Positions 1 to 7,354 of a DNA stretch of 33,422 nucleotides are shown here, in pieces. Position 1 is the first letter of the stretch; every line of letters starts with the position of its first letter. This DNA is from JANXSG01 sp038203935 (GTDB lineage: Bacteria > Armatimonadota > Chthonomonadetes > Chthonomonadales > Chthonomonadaceae). The notes under the pieces are model-generated. The model made no database searches, was not told the origin of the DNA, and saw only the letters and a program-made list of their open reading frames with translations. The stretch is from assembly GCA_038203935.1 (NCBI GenBank), contig JBBRDM010000041.1, positions 1-33,422 on the forward strand, in the 5' to 3' direction. The position numbers and the translations under genes are program-made.

Positions 1-74
1 TGGCCCGCCGTCTCCAGCAGAGAACACATATCAATACCCAGCATACCATTCGAACCCGTCACCAATACTTTCAT
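1..74 (-). CDS. rmlD: dTDP-4-dehydrorhamnose reductase, N-terminal fragment (cut by window edge)
   Basis: Only the first 24 or so codons are inside the window. They read MKVLVTGSNGMLG, the N-terminal beta strand and glycine-rich NAD(P)-binding loop of the extended SDR family, then a helix. By family knowledge RmlD performs the last step of dTDP-L-rhamnose synthesis, reducing dTDP-4-dehydro-rhamnose. The assignment rests on this motif and on context: rmlA, an rmlC-like gene and rmlB lie just upstream on the same strand, and rmlD is the only missing step. It starts 11 bases after the stop of the UbiA-family gene, preceded by AGGAACC. Another SDR sugar reductase is possible because most of the protein cannot be seen. 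Confidence 0.72.
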   Translation of the reverse strand, partial: MKVLVTGSNGMLGIDMCSLLETAG

Positions 75-85
75 TTACGGTTCCT

Positions 86-1060
86 TCAGAAAATTATAAT
101 TGGATGGCTCAGTGTATCGAATTTAAAAAGAAGTAGAATCAAGATCAGCCATACCACTATTGCTGCCTGCAGAGAACTATCTTTCATAAGCACTTCATCT
201 GGTGCGCCTCCCCATCCCTTTTGGTAAACCAGATAGAGGTATCTGCAGACGCTGTAGATGACAACTGGTACCGTAATCCACAGATGAGGGTGCCGATGGG
301 CGGTATCCGATTCGACACTATATACTGAATAACAGACTATGGAGACGGCAGAAACTATGTTGATCATCTGATCAAGAAAAGGCATGCTATACTCTTGAAG
401 TATGGCCCGATGGCTTCCTGCCCCCTTACCTAGAAGAACCAGCTCCTGCCGCCTCTTGCCAAAACCAAGAAATAGCGCCAGTTGCAAAGAACACAATACC
501 AGCCAGTGTGATATTGAAACGTGGAGAATTAATCCACCTGCTACCGTTCTCAGCACAAATCCTGCGGCAATGGTGAAAACATCCAGTAGAACCACATGTT
601 TGAGTTTAAAACAGTAAGCAATCTGCAGTAAAAGATATACGATTAAGGCGAAGCCAAAAGCAGGAGCCTGCCCCCATCCGAATGATATTCCACCGATTTC
701 CAGCACCAAAAGCGCCGCAATCGCCAACGGTATCGGCAGCTCACCCGATGCAATAGGCCGTCTCGATTTGGTAGGGTGCTGTCTGTCCTGCTCAATATCC
801 AGAATATCGTTTAATAGGTATACGCCGCCGGCAACCGCTGTGAATAGCAGAAATCCGAGAGTGACTTTTATAAATGGCTGAGGCTGAAAAAGCTTGCCAG
901 TAAAAATTAGCGCTGCATATACAAAAAGATTTTTGGTTGCTTGTTTTGGGCGGACGGCTCGTATTAGCGCCATCGCCAGAGACGAACGCTTTCTCACAAG
1001 TGGGTGAATCGTTAGGTCTGATTCCGTATTAATATTTTCTTCATGCAAATTCTGGCTCAT
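86..1060 (-). CDS. UbiA-family prenyltransferase, decaprenyl-phosphate phosphoribosyltransferase-like
   Basis: A 324-residue polytopic membrane protein. The UbiA aspartate motif is visible as NDILDIEQD (residues 84-92), followed by HPTKSRRPIASG (95-106). Together with RPKQATKNLFVYA (37-49), this pattern is typical of decaprenyl-phosphate phosphoribosyltransferases (Rv3806c type). Those enzymes transfer 5-phosphoribose from PRPP to a polyprenyl phosphate, giving the lipid donor for ribose- or arabinose-derived sugars. About eight hydrophobic segments follow. An N-terminal extension of about 30 residues is hydrophilic. The start codon overlaps the stop of the rfaE2-like gene (ATGA), which indicates translational coupling. 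Placement in a rhamnose/EPS cluster suggests that a pentofuranose sugar joins the polymer, which is an inference. A quinone or heme prenyltransferase is less likely given the motif and context. Confidence 0.85.
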   Translation of the reverse strand: MSQNLHEENINTESDLTIHPLVRKRSSLAMALIRAVRPKQATKNLFVYAALIFTGKLFQPQPFIKVTLGFLLFTAVAGGVYLLNDILDIEQDRQHPTKSRRPIASGELPIPLAIAALLVLEIGGISFGWGQAPAFGFALIVYLLLQIAYCFKLKHVVLLDVFTIAAGFVLRTVAGGLILHVSISHWLVLCSLQLALFLGFGKRRQELVLLGKGAGSHRAILQEYSMPFLDQMINIVSAVSIVCYSVYSVESDTAHRHPHLWITVPVVIYSVCRYLYLVYQKGWGGAPDEVLMKDSSLQAAIVVWLILILLLFKFDTLSHPIIIF

Positions 1061-1551
1061 ACTTTTTCGCCAGGAATAGATCCAGCCTGGATTCGCTGGA
1101 TAAGGTTGGTACTCGATTTTCCCGCATTAAATTGCACCAGCTCAACTCTGCCGCCGAAGCTGCAAACTATCTCATTTTCGGCCATCGATTCAATAACATA
1201 GTCTCCACCCTTGGTATGAATATCCGGTTTGATTACCGACAAAACTTCAACAGGCGTGTCTTGATGGAAAATGGTAACGTAATCTACGCATGCAAGCGCT
1301 GCGATTATTTCAGCTCTTTCATCTTCCTGAACAAACGGCCGAGAAGATCCTTTTAAACGTTTTACACTTGTATCCGAATTAATAGCAACGATAAGAATAT
1401 CTCCCTTATCGCGCGAAGCCTGTAGATACCGCACATGCCCCACATGCAGGATGTCGAACACGCCGTTAGTGGAGACGATTTTTTTTCTATTCGCACGATC
1501 CTTGAGAATCAAGGATTCGAGACTAACCCAATCTGTGATAACCGTTCCCAT
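1057..1551 (-). CDS. rfaE2: RfaE2-type D-glycero-beta-D-manno-heptose 1-phosphate adenylyltransferase
   Basis: A 164-residue single-domain nucleotidyltransferase. It shows TNGVFDILHVGHVRYL (28-43), with the HxGH nucleotide-binding motif at 36-39, then KRLKGSSRP (64-72) and the late KGGDY motif. These match the C-terminal adenylyltransferase domain of bifunctional HldE/RfaE rather than TagD-like cytidylyltransferases. The family charges heptose 1-phosphate with AMP to make ADP-heptose. The kinase domain that is fused in Enterobacteria is absent here, and no heptose isomerase or phosphatase is visible in the window. The gene lies 13 bases downstream of rmlB and overlaps the next gene by 4 bases. 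Its presence suggests heptose in the polysaccharide or a related sugar nucleotide, an inference. Confidence 0.85.
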   Translation of the reverse strand: MGTVITDWVSLESLILKDRANRKKIVSTNGVFDILHVGHVRYLQASRDKGDILIVAINSDTSVKRLKGSSRPFVQEDERAEIIAALACVDYVTIFHQDTPVEVLSVIKPDIHTKGGDYVIESMAENEIVCSFGGRVELVQFNAGKSSTNLIQRIQAGSIPGEKV

Positions 1552-1564
1552 AGATAGTTATTTC

Positions 1565-2623
1565 TTAGAGGTCTGCACCGAGATAGGGGCCGTAAAACCT
1601 ATGGACAAAAGCCTGGTAATCATCCGTTGCGATTATGGCCCTCCACCAGTCCTGGTTATCAACGTACCACCCAACGGTGTCAACCAGCGCCGATTCAAAC
1701 TCATACGAGTGTTTCCAGCCCAGCTTTTGCAGTTTTGAGGCATCTACACTATAGCGCTTATCGTGTGCGCCGCCCCGTGGATCCTCGATAAATTTAATAA
1801 GTGATTCTGGTTTGTTTAGGATTTTTAAGAGGCGGCTCGTTATCTCGATATTTGTAAGTTCGCCTTCTGAGCCGATATTGTAAGCCTCGCCAATGGAACC
1901 ATGATGCAAGACATGGTCGATGCCCGAGCAGTGATCCATGACATACACCCAGTCGCGTACCTGCTGGCCAGTACCGTATATTGGAACTTTTTTATCATCC
2001 ATCAGCCGGGTTACAAAGAAGGGGATTAGCTTTTCTGGATATTGAAACGGGCCGAAATTGTTTCCACAGCGTGTGGTGAGAGCGCTCGTTTTATAAGTAA
2101 TACAGTGCGCCCGAACCTGCATTTCACCGCCGGCTTTACTGGCAGAATAGGGCGTGTTTGGCTGCAGCGGGCTTTGCTCGGTAAACTGGCCGTCATCAAT
2201 AGTACCATAAACCTCATCTGTCGAAATATGAACCATTCGGTCAAGCTGGAATTTATGCACTGCATCCAGCAGCGTGAATACGCCATAAACATCCGTCTGA
2301 ATGAAGCTTCCTGGCTCTAGGATACTGCGATCGTTATGGCTTTCTGCTGCAAAATTTACTATGGTGTCGATCTTTTCCGCTTTAATCACGCCGGATACGA
2401 CGGTTTCGTCCTGAATTTTACCAGGATAAAATGCAAAGCGTCTGCTGTAGTCTGGATTCGACTGGATATCTATCAGAGTGGATAGATTGCCTGCGTAGGT
2501 GAGTGCATCGAGAGCAATTACACGATAATTTGGGTATTTGTGCAGTATGTATCGGCAAAAATTGCTTCCGATAAAACCAGCCGCTCCAGTTACTAGAATG
2601 CACTTTTCCATATTCGAAGTCAT
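1565..2623 (-). CDS. rmlB: dTDP-glucose 4,6-dehydratase
   Basis: A 352-residue extended short-chain dehydrogenase, full length for RmlB. It has the NAD-binding loop TGAAGFIGSNF (12-22), the characteristic STDEVYG (134-140) that carries the catalytic Asp-Glu pair, and YSASK (159-163) with the catalytic Tyr and Lys. The C-terminal half has RCGNNFGPFQYPEKLIP and IGSEGE, which bind the dTDP-sugar. It converts dTDP-glucose to dTDP-4-dehydro-6-deoxyglucose in the cytoplasm, the second step of dTDP-rhamnose synthesis. Its start overlaps the stop of the RmlC-like gene by 4 bases, so the two are probably coupled. Nothing looks damaged. Confidence 0.95.
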   Translation of the reverse strand: MTSNMEKCILVTGAAGFIGSNFCRYILHKYPNYRVIALDALTYAGNLSTLIDIQSNPDYSRRFAFYPGKIQDETVVSGVIKAEKIDTIVNFAAESHNDRSILEPGSFIQTDVYGVFTLLDAVHKFQLDRMVHISTDEVYGTIDDGQFTEQSPLQPNTPYSASKAGGEMQVRAHCITYKTSALTTRCGNNFGPFQYPEKLIPFFVTRLMDDKKVPIYGTGQQVRDWVYVMDHCSGIDHVLHHGSIGEAYNIGSEGELTNIEITSRLLKILNKPESLIKFIEDPRGGAHDKRYSVDASKLQKLGWKHSYEFESALVDTVGWYVDNQDWWRAIIATDDYQAFVHRFYGPYLGADL

Positions 2624-3078
2624 AACTTGAACTCCGAATCAATCTCTTCATGCCGTATCTCGTCGACGGGCTCTTTCTTTCCTTCACCAGCATATAGTCG
2701 ATCTGGAAAATTCAACACGAAAGCATCCTGTTCTGAGACATTTCTGTAAGCATGAACCACTCCCGGGGGAACCACAAGAAATAGAGGATTGTTTTCACCC
2801 GCCATGATTACCATTTTAGCATGTTCTTTACCCGGCCGATTCTCCCAGAGCGTCACTTCGAACGTACCGGAGAGGAATGCAAACCCGTCTGCCTGGTCGC
2901 GGTGTTCATGCGGACCTCGGGCAACACCCGGCAGAGTTAATGAAACATAGCCCATTACTGGTTCAAATCCCGCAGGCAGTTCATCGTCCCGGAAAAGCTC
3001 AATGAGCCAGCCTCTAGAATCACTGTATCTATTTAATGTTTTAATGATCACACCCGGCAATTCATTTACAATCTGCAT
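2620..3078 (-). CDS. RmlC-like cupin, probable dTDP-4-dehydrorhamnose 3,5-epimerase family
   Basis: A 152-residue cupin. The opening features (DSRGWLIELF, 20-29) and RGPHEHRDQ (54-62) align by eye with the conserved RGxxxELF and RGLHYQ stretches of RmlC, whose histidine is the catalytic base. A second conserved part reads VVPPGVVHAYRN (102-113). It is about 30 residues shorter than the usual 180-residue RmlC, and HEHRDQ replaces HYQ. It could therefore be a divergent, short 3,5-epimerase, a 3- or 5-only epimerase or a related 3,4-ketoisomerase-like cupin. Its position between rmlA and rmlB, with a 4-base overlap with rmlB, supports a role in dTDP-sugar synthesis. It starts 41 bases after the rmlA stop. 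Confidence 0.78.
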   Translation of the reverse strand: MQIVNELPGVIIKTLNRYSDSRGWLIELFRDDELPAGFEPVMGYVSLTLPGVARGPHEHRDQADGFAFLSGTFEVTLWENRPGKEHAKMVIMAGENNPLFLVVPPGVVHAYRNVSEQDAFVLNFPDRLYAGEGKKEPVDEIRHEEIDSEFKL

Positions 3079-3119
3079 AGGAAATGCTCACCACCCTTTA
3101 TTATTTTATGTTCAGACCA

Positions 3120-4001
3120 TCAACTCGGCTGTATTTTTTCATTTATAATCGCAAAAAGATATTTTCCATAATCCGAGTTTTTAATTGCTTCTGCCTGTTC
3201 GGCAAGCTGATCCATGGTAATCCAGCCAGAACGATAGGCGATCTCTTCGAGACAGGCAACCTTCAGCCCCTGCCTATTCTCGATGGCGGAAATGAAGTTA
3301 CTCGCCTCCAGCAGAGAGTCATGCGTTCCCGTATCCAGCCAGGCAATGCCTCTGCCCAGCTGCTCAGACCAGAGGCTGCCTTTCTGAATATAGATGTTAT
3401 TAACATCCGTGATTTCCAGCTCTCCACGTTTTGAGGGCTTCACCTGAGCCGCGATGTCCGTAATCTGATTGTCGTAAAAGTAGAGACCTACCACGGCGTA
3501 ATCTGATTTGGGTTTGGAAGGCTTCTCCTCCAGCGAGATGACCTTTCCGCTGGAGTCGAACTCCATCACCCCATAGCGTTCCGGATCTTTTACCCGATAC
3601 CCGAATATTCCCGCCCCTTGTGTTCTTCGGGATGCATGCTTGAGAGTATCCGGCAGTCGGTGCCCATAAAATATATTGTCACCTAATATGAGGCATGCAG
3701 GGCCGCCCATCAAGAACTGCTTGCCGATAAGAAATGCCTGGGCTAAGCCTTCCGGCTTTGGCTGAATGGCGTAACTGATACTGATGCCGTACTTACTTCC
3801 ATCACCCAGCAGCCGCTCGTACTGAGGCAGATCAACGGGAGTCGAGATTAACAGAATATCGCGAAGCCCTGCGAGCATCAGTGTGGACAGCGGATAGTAG
3901 ATCATCGGCTTGTCATATATTGGAAGAAGCTGTTTTGATACTACCTGGGTTACAGGATAGAGACGTGTTCCGCTGCCACCTGCAAGAATAATACCCTTCA
4001 T
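3120..4001 (-). CDS. rmlA: Glucose-1-phosphate thymidylyltransferase
   Basis: A 293-residue nucleotidyltransferase of normal length. It opens with MKGIILAGGSGTRLYPVT, the nucleotide-binding signature with the catalytic Arg. SKQLLPIYDKPMIYYPL follows (22-38), then LILGDNIFYG with the Mg-binding Asp at residue 108, and VVGLYFYD in the sugar-binding region. RmlA makes dTDP-glucose from glucose 1-phosphate and dTTP, the entry and feedback-controlled step of dTDP-rhamnose synthesis. It is the first rml gene in this operon, 37 bases downstream of galE. The order rmlA-rmlC-rmlB-(two genes)-rmlD is compatible with a single transcript. Confidence 0.96.
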   Translation of the reverse strand: MKGIILAGGSGTRLYPVTQVVSKQLLPIYDKPMIYYPLSTLMLAGLRDILLISTPVDLPQYERLLGDGSKYGISISYAIQPKPEGLAQAFLIGKQFLMGGPACLILGDNIFYGHRLPDTLKHASRRTQGAGIFGYRVKDPERYGVMEFDSSGKVISLEEKPSKPKSDYAVVGLYFYDNQITDIAAQVKPSKRGELEITDVNNIYIQKGSLWSEQLGRGIAWLDTGTHDSLLEASNFISAIENRQGLKVACLEEIAYRSGWITMDQLAEQAEAIKNSDYGKYLFAIINEKIQPS

Positions 4002-4038
4002 AAATCCCGTTTCCTGACTTATTTCTATATATTAGATT

Positions 4039-5013
4039 TTAATAAGTGCGGTTGGTTTCCCAGTTCCAGGCATGTTTGATTATCTCATCAATGTCTGTAT
4101 ATTTTGGTTTCCAGTTAAGCTCCGATTTTGCTTTCGCAGCGCTGGCCACCAGTCGAGGAGGATCGCCCGCACGTCTTGGCAGTTCTTTCTGGGTAATATT
4201 TCTGCCGGATATCTTTTCACACGCTGCAATTACTTCGCGGACAGAATAACCGTGTTCGCAGCCGAGGTTATGGATGGAGCTTGATTTTCCTACGCGCATA
4301 TTTTCGAGCGCCAAGGCATGTGCCTGCGCAAGGTCCAGAATGTGAATATAATCTCGTATGCAGGTGCCATCAGGAGTATCGTAATCGGTTCCAAAAATGG
4401 AGATGGCATCTCTCTTGCCCATCGCTGTCTGCAGAATGAGTGGAATAAGGTGCGTTTCGGGATCGTGGCTTTCTCCAATTTTGCCTTCGGGGTCCGCACC
4501 TGCGGCATTGAAATATCGCAGCGCAGTATACTTCAGGCCATAGGCATGGTCGTAGGCTTTCAGTATCTTTTCAACAAAAAATTTGCTTTCACCATAGGGA
4601 TTGATCGGGTTCTGAGGATGCTTTTCATCCATAGGAACGTATTCTGGATTCCCATAAGTCGCGCAGGTAGACGAAAATACAAAATGGCGGACATCGTGAT
4701 CTCTCATAGCATCGAGTACTGCCAGAGTGGATACGGTGTTATTCGCGTAGTATTTCGCTGGCGCAGTTACCGATTCACCGACATAGGCATAGGCCGCAAA
4801 ATGCACGACGGCATCTATCTCGTAAGTGCTAAATATCTCGTCCAGCAGTGCGCGATTTCCCATCTCACCCTCGATAAGCGGCACTCCATCCGGTACTGCC
4901 TCTCGATGTCCATACGAGAGATTGTCCAGCACGACTAGTTTTTCGCCATGCTGATGCGCGTACAGCAGGTAGTGGCTGCCAATATAACCTGCACCTCCCG
5001 TAACAAGAATCAT
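4039..5013 (-). CDS. galE: UDP-glucose 4-epimerase
   Basis: A 324-residue extended SDR. It shows VTGGAGYIGSH (4-14), the catalytic Ser/Thr in FSSTCATYG (113-121), and YGESK with Tyr140 and Lys144. The segments ALRYFNAAGADPEGKIGE and GTCIRDYIH are the usual UDP-sugar-binding parts of GalE. It interconverts UDP-glucose and UDP-galactose in the cytoplasm, here presumably to supply UDP-galactose (or a related UDP-sugar) to the polysaccharide cluster. It is about 10-15 residues shorter than E. coli GalE, which is normal for many bacterial homologues. It lies 58 bases from the glycosyltransferase upstream and 37 bases from rmlA downstream, all on one strand. Confidence 0.94.
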   Translation of the reverse strand: MILVTGGAGYIGSHYLLYAHQHGEKLVVLDNLSYGHREAVPDGVPLIEGEMGNRALLDEIFSTYEIDAVVHFAAYAYVGESVTAPAKYYANNTVSTLAVLDAMRDHDVRHFVFSSTCATYGNPEYVPMDEKHPQNPINPYGESKFFVEKILKAYDHAYGLKYTALRYFNAAGADPEGKIGESHDPETHLIPLILQTAMGKRDAISIFGTDYDTPDGTCIRDYIHILDLAQAHALALENMRVGKSSSIHNLGCEHGYSVREVIAACEKISGRNITQKELPRRAGDPPRLVASAAKAKSELNWKPKYTDIDEIIKHAWNWETNRTY

Positions 5014-5071
5014 TTAAATTGCCCTTTCGGTAAACGTGATGATCACTTATCGTCATTTCCAGAGATAAATT

Positions 5072-5890
5072 TCAGTCTGTAAAGCGATATTTAATGATTG
5101 TCCAGATCGCCTGCAGCCCATCACGCCACCCAATTTTTTTACCTTCACTATAGTCTCTGCCACTATAGGATATCGGTACTTCGTAAATTCGATAGTTCTT
5201 TTTAGCGACTTTAGCAGTTATTTCAGGCTCAAAATCGAAACGTTCACTCTTGAGATTTATATTTTTCAATACTTCTGATTTAAATACTTTGTAGCAGACT
5301 TCCATATCTGTCAGATTCAGATTGGTACACATGTTGGAAAGCAGTGTTAAGAACGAATTTCCTAATCGGTGCCAGAAAAGTAAGACCCGATGTGCGCCTC
5401 CACCGAGGAATCTGCTGCCGAATACAACGTCCGCCCTTCCATCCAGTATCGGCGCAAGCAGAGTGAAATACTCTTTCGGATCGTACTCAAGGTCGGCATC
5501 CTGAATCAGTATGTAGTCTCCTGTAGCCTGCTCGATCGCAGTTCTTATCGCAGCTCCTTTGCCTCGATTGGAAGAATGTTCAAACGTCTTTACATCTGGA
5601 AATTTACCAGTAATCGTATCACGAATGACGGTGGAAGTGCCATCTGTTGAGCCATCGTCGACAATCAGAATCTCTTTCGTTATCGCTATTTCGCGTACTC
5701 GTTCGATGATACGAATAAGGGTATCTTTTTCATTGAACACCGGGATGATCACCGAGAGGAGGTAGCTTGTGGGCGCATTAGTGGAGGTGACTTCACTTCG
5801 CTGTTCGGTCTGAACGAGTTCTGCTTCTTTCGTATCTGTAGTATTGTTTCGATTAATTTGAATATATTGATCGCTGTCTGGTGTAGTCAA
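5072..5890 (-). CDS. Family 2 glycosyltransferase, polyprenyl-phosphate (DPM1-like) type
   Basis: A 272-residue GT-A fold enzyme. After a hydrophilic 43-residue extension it shows LLSVIIPVFNE (44-54), IVDDGSTDGT (76-85) and IQDADLEYDP, which contains the DxD-like metal site. The C-terminal part resembles dolichyl/undecaprenyl-phosphate sugar transferases (FGSRFL, CYKVF, FDFEPEITAK, VPISYSGRDYSEGKKIGWRDG). No membrane segment is obvious. It probably transfers a hexose from a nucleotide sugar to a lipid phosphate. The only usable start is TTG at 5890, preceded by GGAG eight bases upstream; no in-frame ATG precedes the catalytic domain. It is separated from the upstream sugar transferase gene by 185 bases with a hairpin, so it may have its own promoter. 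Confidence 0.87.
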   Translation of the reverse strand: MTTPDSDQYIQINRNNTTDTKEAELVQTEQRSEVTSTNAPTSYLLSVIIPVFNEKDTLIRIIERVREIAITKEILIVDDGSTDGTSTVIRDTITGKFPDVKTFEHSSNRGKGAAIRTAIEQATGDYILIQDADLEYDPKEYFTLLAPILDGRADVVFGSRFLGGGAHRVLLFWHRLGNSFLTLLSNMCTNLNLTDMEVCYKVFKSEVLKNINLKSERFDFEPEITAKVAKKNYRIYEVPISYSGRDYSEGKKIGWRDGLQAIWTIIKYRFTD

Positions 5891-6016
5891 GTATCGCGCT
5901 CCAGAATGTATAACCTGGGGTTCTAAATTGCATGAAACATCTTTATTAGATTACCCCAAAACTAACAGTAAGGCGTTTCCAGATAAATTGCTTCACCTGC
6001 TAGCTCGCAGCAAACA

Positions 6017-6047
6017 AATAGCCAGCACGCTTTGCGTACTGGCTATT
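6017..6047 (-). terminator. Hairpin after the sugar transferase gene, possible terminator or attenuator
   Basis: A perfect 9-bp inverted repeat (AATAGCCAG with CTGGCTATT) continues after one mismatch into ACGC/GCGT with a 3-base loop. On the minus strand it is followed by TTTGTTTGC, a modest T-rich tract. It begins 28 bases beyond the stop of the sugar transferase gene and precedes the glycosyltransferase gene by about 127 bases, so it may partly terminate or process the transcript within the cluster. Confidence 0.55.
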
Positions 6048-6075
6048 AAATAGTGCTGCTATTCTAATTAGGAAA

Positions 6076-6921
6076 CTAGTGTGCCCCAGAACCTGCCAGC
6101 ACAGCTGGTATGGTTCGCAAAAGAATTTTCATATCGTTCCCAAAGGACATGGTATCGATATAAAGGATATCAAGCTCAACCCAGTGCTGAAAAGAGATAT
6201 TGCTGCGCCCGCTAACCTGCCACAAACAGGTGAGACCCGGTTTTACCGCGAGACGTTTGCGTTCGTGTGCGGTGTAGGATGCGACTTCCATCGGGAGCGG
6301 GGGCCTTGGCCCAACGATCGACATGTCCCCTTTAAGCACATTGAAAAACTGTGGAAATTCATCCAGGCTGAATTTTCGAATAAAGGCTCCGATCGGAGTA
6401 ATTCGAGGATCTCGCTTGATCTTAAAGACGGGGCCGGATGCTTCGTTCAAGTGCATAAGTTCGTGTTTTTTTGCTTCGGCATCAACACACATGGAACGAA
6501 ATTTATAGCACCAGAAATACCTGCCGCCCTGGCCGACTCTTATCTGTTTGAAGACTACAGGGCCTTTAGACGTACATTTTATCGCCAGCGCAATAATGAG
6601 CATGACCGGGAACATGATCAAAAGAAACAGAACTGCAAAAAGTATATCGAAGGTACGCTTGAAAACTGCGAAAGGAACATTCTTCTGTGGAAATGCGGGG
6701 TCAGTAAATTTGTGAGAAAAACGTCTTCTTATGCATTCATCATCTGCTGTATGTGTTGTAAGCAGAGGCATTTCGAATTCAGGATCATTAAGTTTACCTG
6801 AATTGCTGCTCGCTATGGCCGCGTTTGCTGTCATGTTCCGGTTTCCATTATTGCTCGATTTTGTATCGCGCTGAGGAACAGTACGTAATATAGAGGACTC
6901 GAGTTCTTGAAGAGTTTCCAT
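6076..6921 (-). CDS. Sugar transferase (WbaP/WcaJ/PglC-type phosphoglycosyl transferase) initiating polysaccharide synthesis
   Basis: A 281-residue protein. The bacterial sugar transferase domain runs from about residue 85 to the end: the signature FKRTFDILFAVLFLL (87-101) forms the single membrane helix, then GPVVFKQIRVGQGG, YKFRSM (139-144), the catalytic Asp-Glu pair at 187-188 (FSLDEFPQ), and SIVGPRPPLP (201-210), then KPGLTCLWQVSGRS. Such enzymes transfer a sugar 1-phosphate from a nucleotide sugar to undecaprenyl phosphate at the inner membrane. The four-helix domain of WbaP/WcaJ is absent and is replaced by an 80-residue polar, low-complexity extension. The start is supported by GGGAGAAGG 5 bases upstream. 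It is the promoter-proximal gene of the polysaccharide cluster. Confidence 0.92.
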   Translation of the reverse strand: METLQELESSILRTVPQRDTKSSNNGNRNMTANAAIASSNSGKLNDPEFEMPLLTTHTADDECIRRRFSHKFTDPAFPQKNVPFAVFKRTFDILFAVLFLLIMFPVMLIIALAIKCTSKGPVVFKQIRVGQGGRYFWCYKFRSMCVDAEAKKHELMHLNEASGPVFKIKRDPRITPIGAFIRKFSLDEFPQFFNVLKGDMSIVGPRPPLPMEVASYTAHERKRLAVKPGLTCLWQVSGRSNISFQHWVELDILYIDTMSFGNDMKILLRTIPAVLAGSGAH

Positions 6922-7354
6922 TACGACCTTCTCCCTTTTTTGTGGACTAAAAAGATGCCTGGAGATATTTTAAATTCTCGTGCAGGCGTATCCTTTTGAA
7001 TGAGCGCAAGATTAGTTTCTGTTTCATTTAAAAATATTGAAAAAGTAAAAATCTGCCTCTCTCTTTGCTCGTCAAGGAGCGTGCTGGCCACATTGGGTGT
7101 TCGGCTATAGTTACCGTGGCTTAATAAAATCGCGTACGATGAGATTACTCATACGCAAATGACCTGCATCCTTCTGGCGTATTCTAACATATCGGCACAA
7201 TTGCCTGTTCGTAAATCTATCATATACTAGAATACTGCATAAACTGTGCCAGATGGTGATTTATTCCCTAAATTATAATTAATTTATTGAAAATTTATTT
7301 TAGGTAACAATAATTGTTCTCTACGGGCATTATTAACTGCTGCAGGAACCGCTT
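6922..7354. other. 433-bp AT-rich non-coding region upstream of the polysaccharide cluster
   Basis: No credible open frame is present. It contains the sigma-54-like promoter described separately and a weak hairpin near 7132-7156 (GCGTA...TGAG atta CTCA TACGC). A 13-bp palindrome AACAATAATTGTT lies at 7306-7318, just beyond the rsmI stop. I looked for a GEMM-type cyclic-di-GMP aptamer and could not support one. Confidence 0.5.
7236..7251 (-). promoter_or_regulatory. Probable sigma-54 (RpoN) promoter driving the polysaccharide cluster
   Basis: On the minus strand the sequence TGGCACAGTTTATGCA matches the sigma-54 consensus TGGCAC-R-N4-TTGCW at every fixed position except one (A for T before TGC). 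The -24 GG and -12 GC are exactly 10 bases apart, as required. It points at the sugar transferase gene, leaving a leader of about 300 bases. The link between RpoN and exopolysaccharide genes is known in several phyla. No enhancer-binding protein gene is in the window, and one 16-bp match can arise by chance. Confidence 0.5.

Noticed and set aside
4318..4938. 206-codon open frame on the plus strand opposite galE
   Set aside because: It is a shadow of a well-supported gene, with no recognisable motif or ribosome-binding site.
6079..6801. 240-codon open frame opposite the sugar transferase gene
   Set aside because: Antisense shadow; the protein has no domain signs and the minus-strand gene has clear motifs.
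7306..7318. AACAATAATTGTT palindrome after rsmI as a terminator
   Set aside because: AT-only, with a 1-base loop and no T-tract on the correct side; could be a chance palindrome in AT-rich DNA.
6922..7354. Possible GEMM cyclic-di-GMP riboswitch ahead of the polysaccharide cluster
   Set aside because: A GCCAC/GTGGC pair and a GGTAAC-like stretch exist, but the conserved aptamer core could not be identified.
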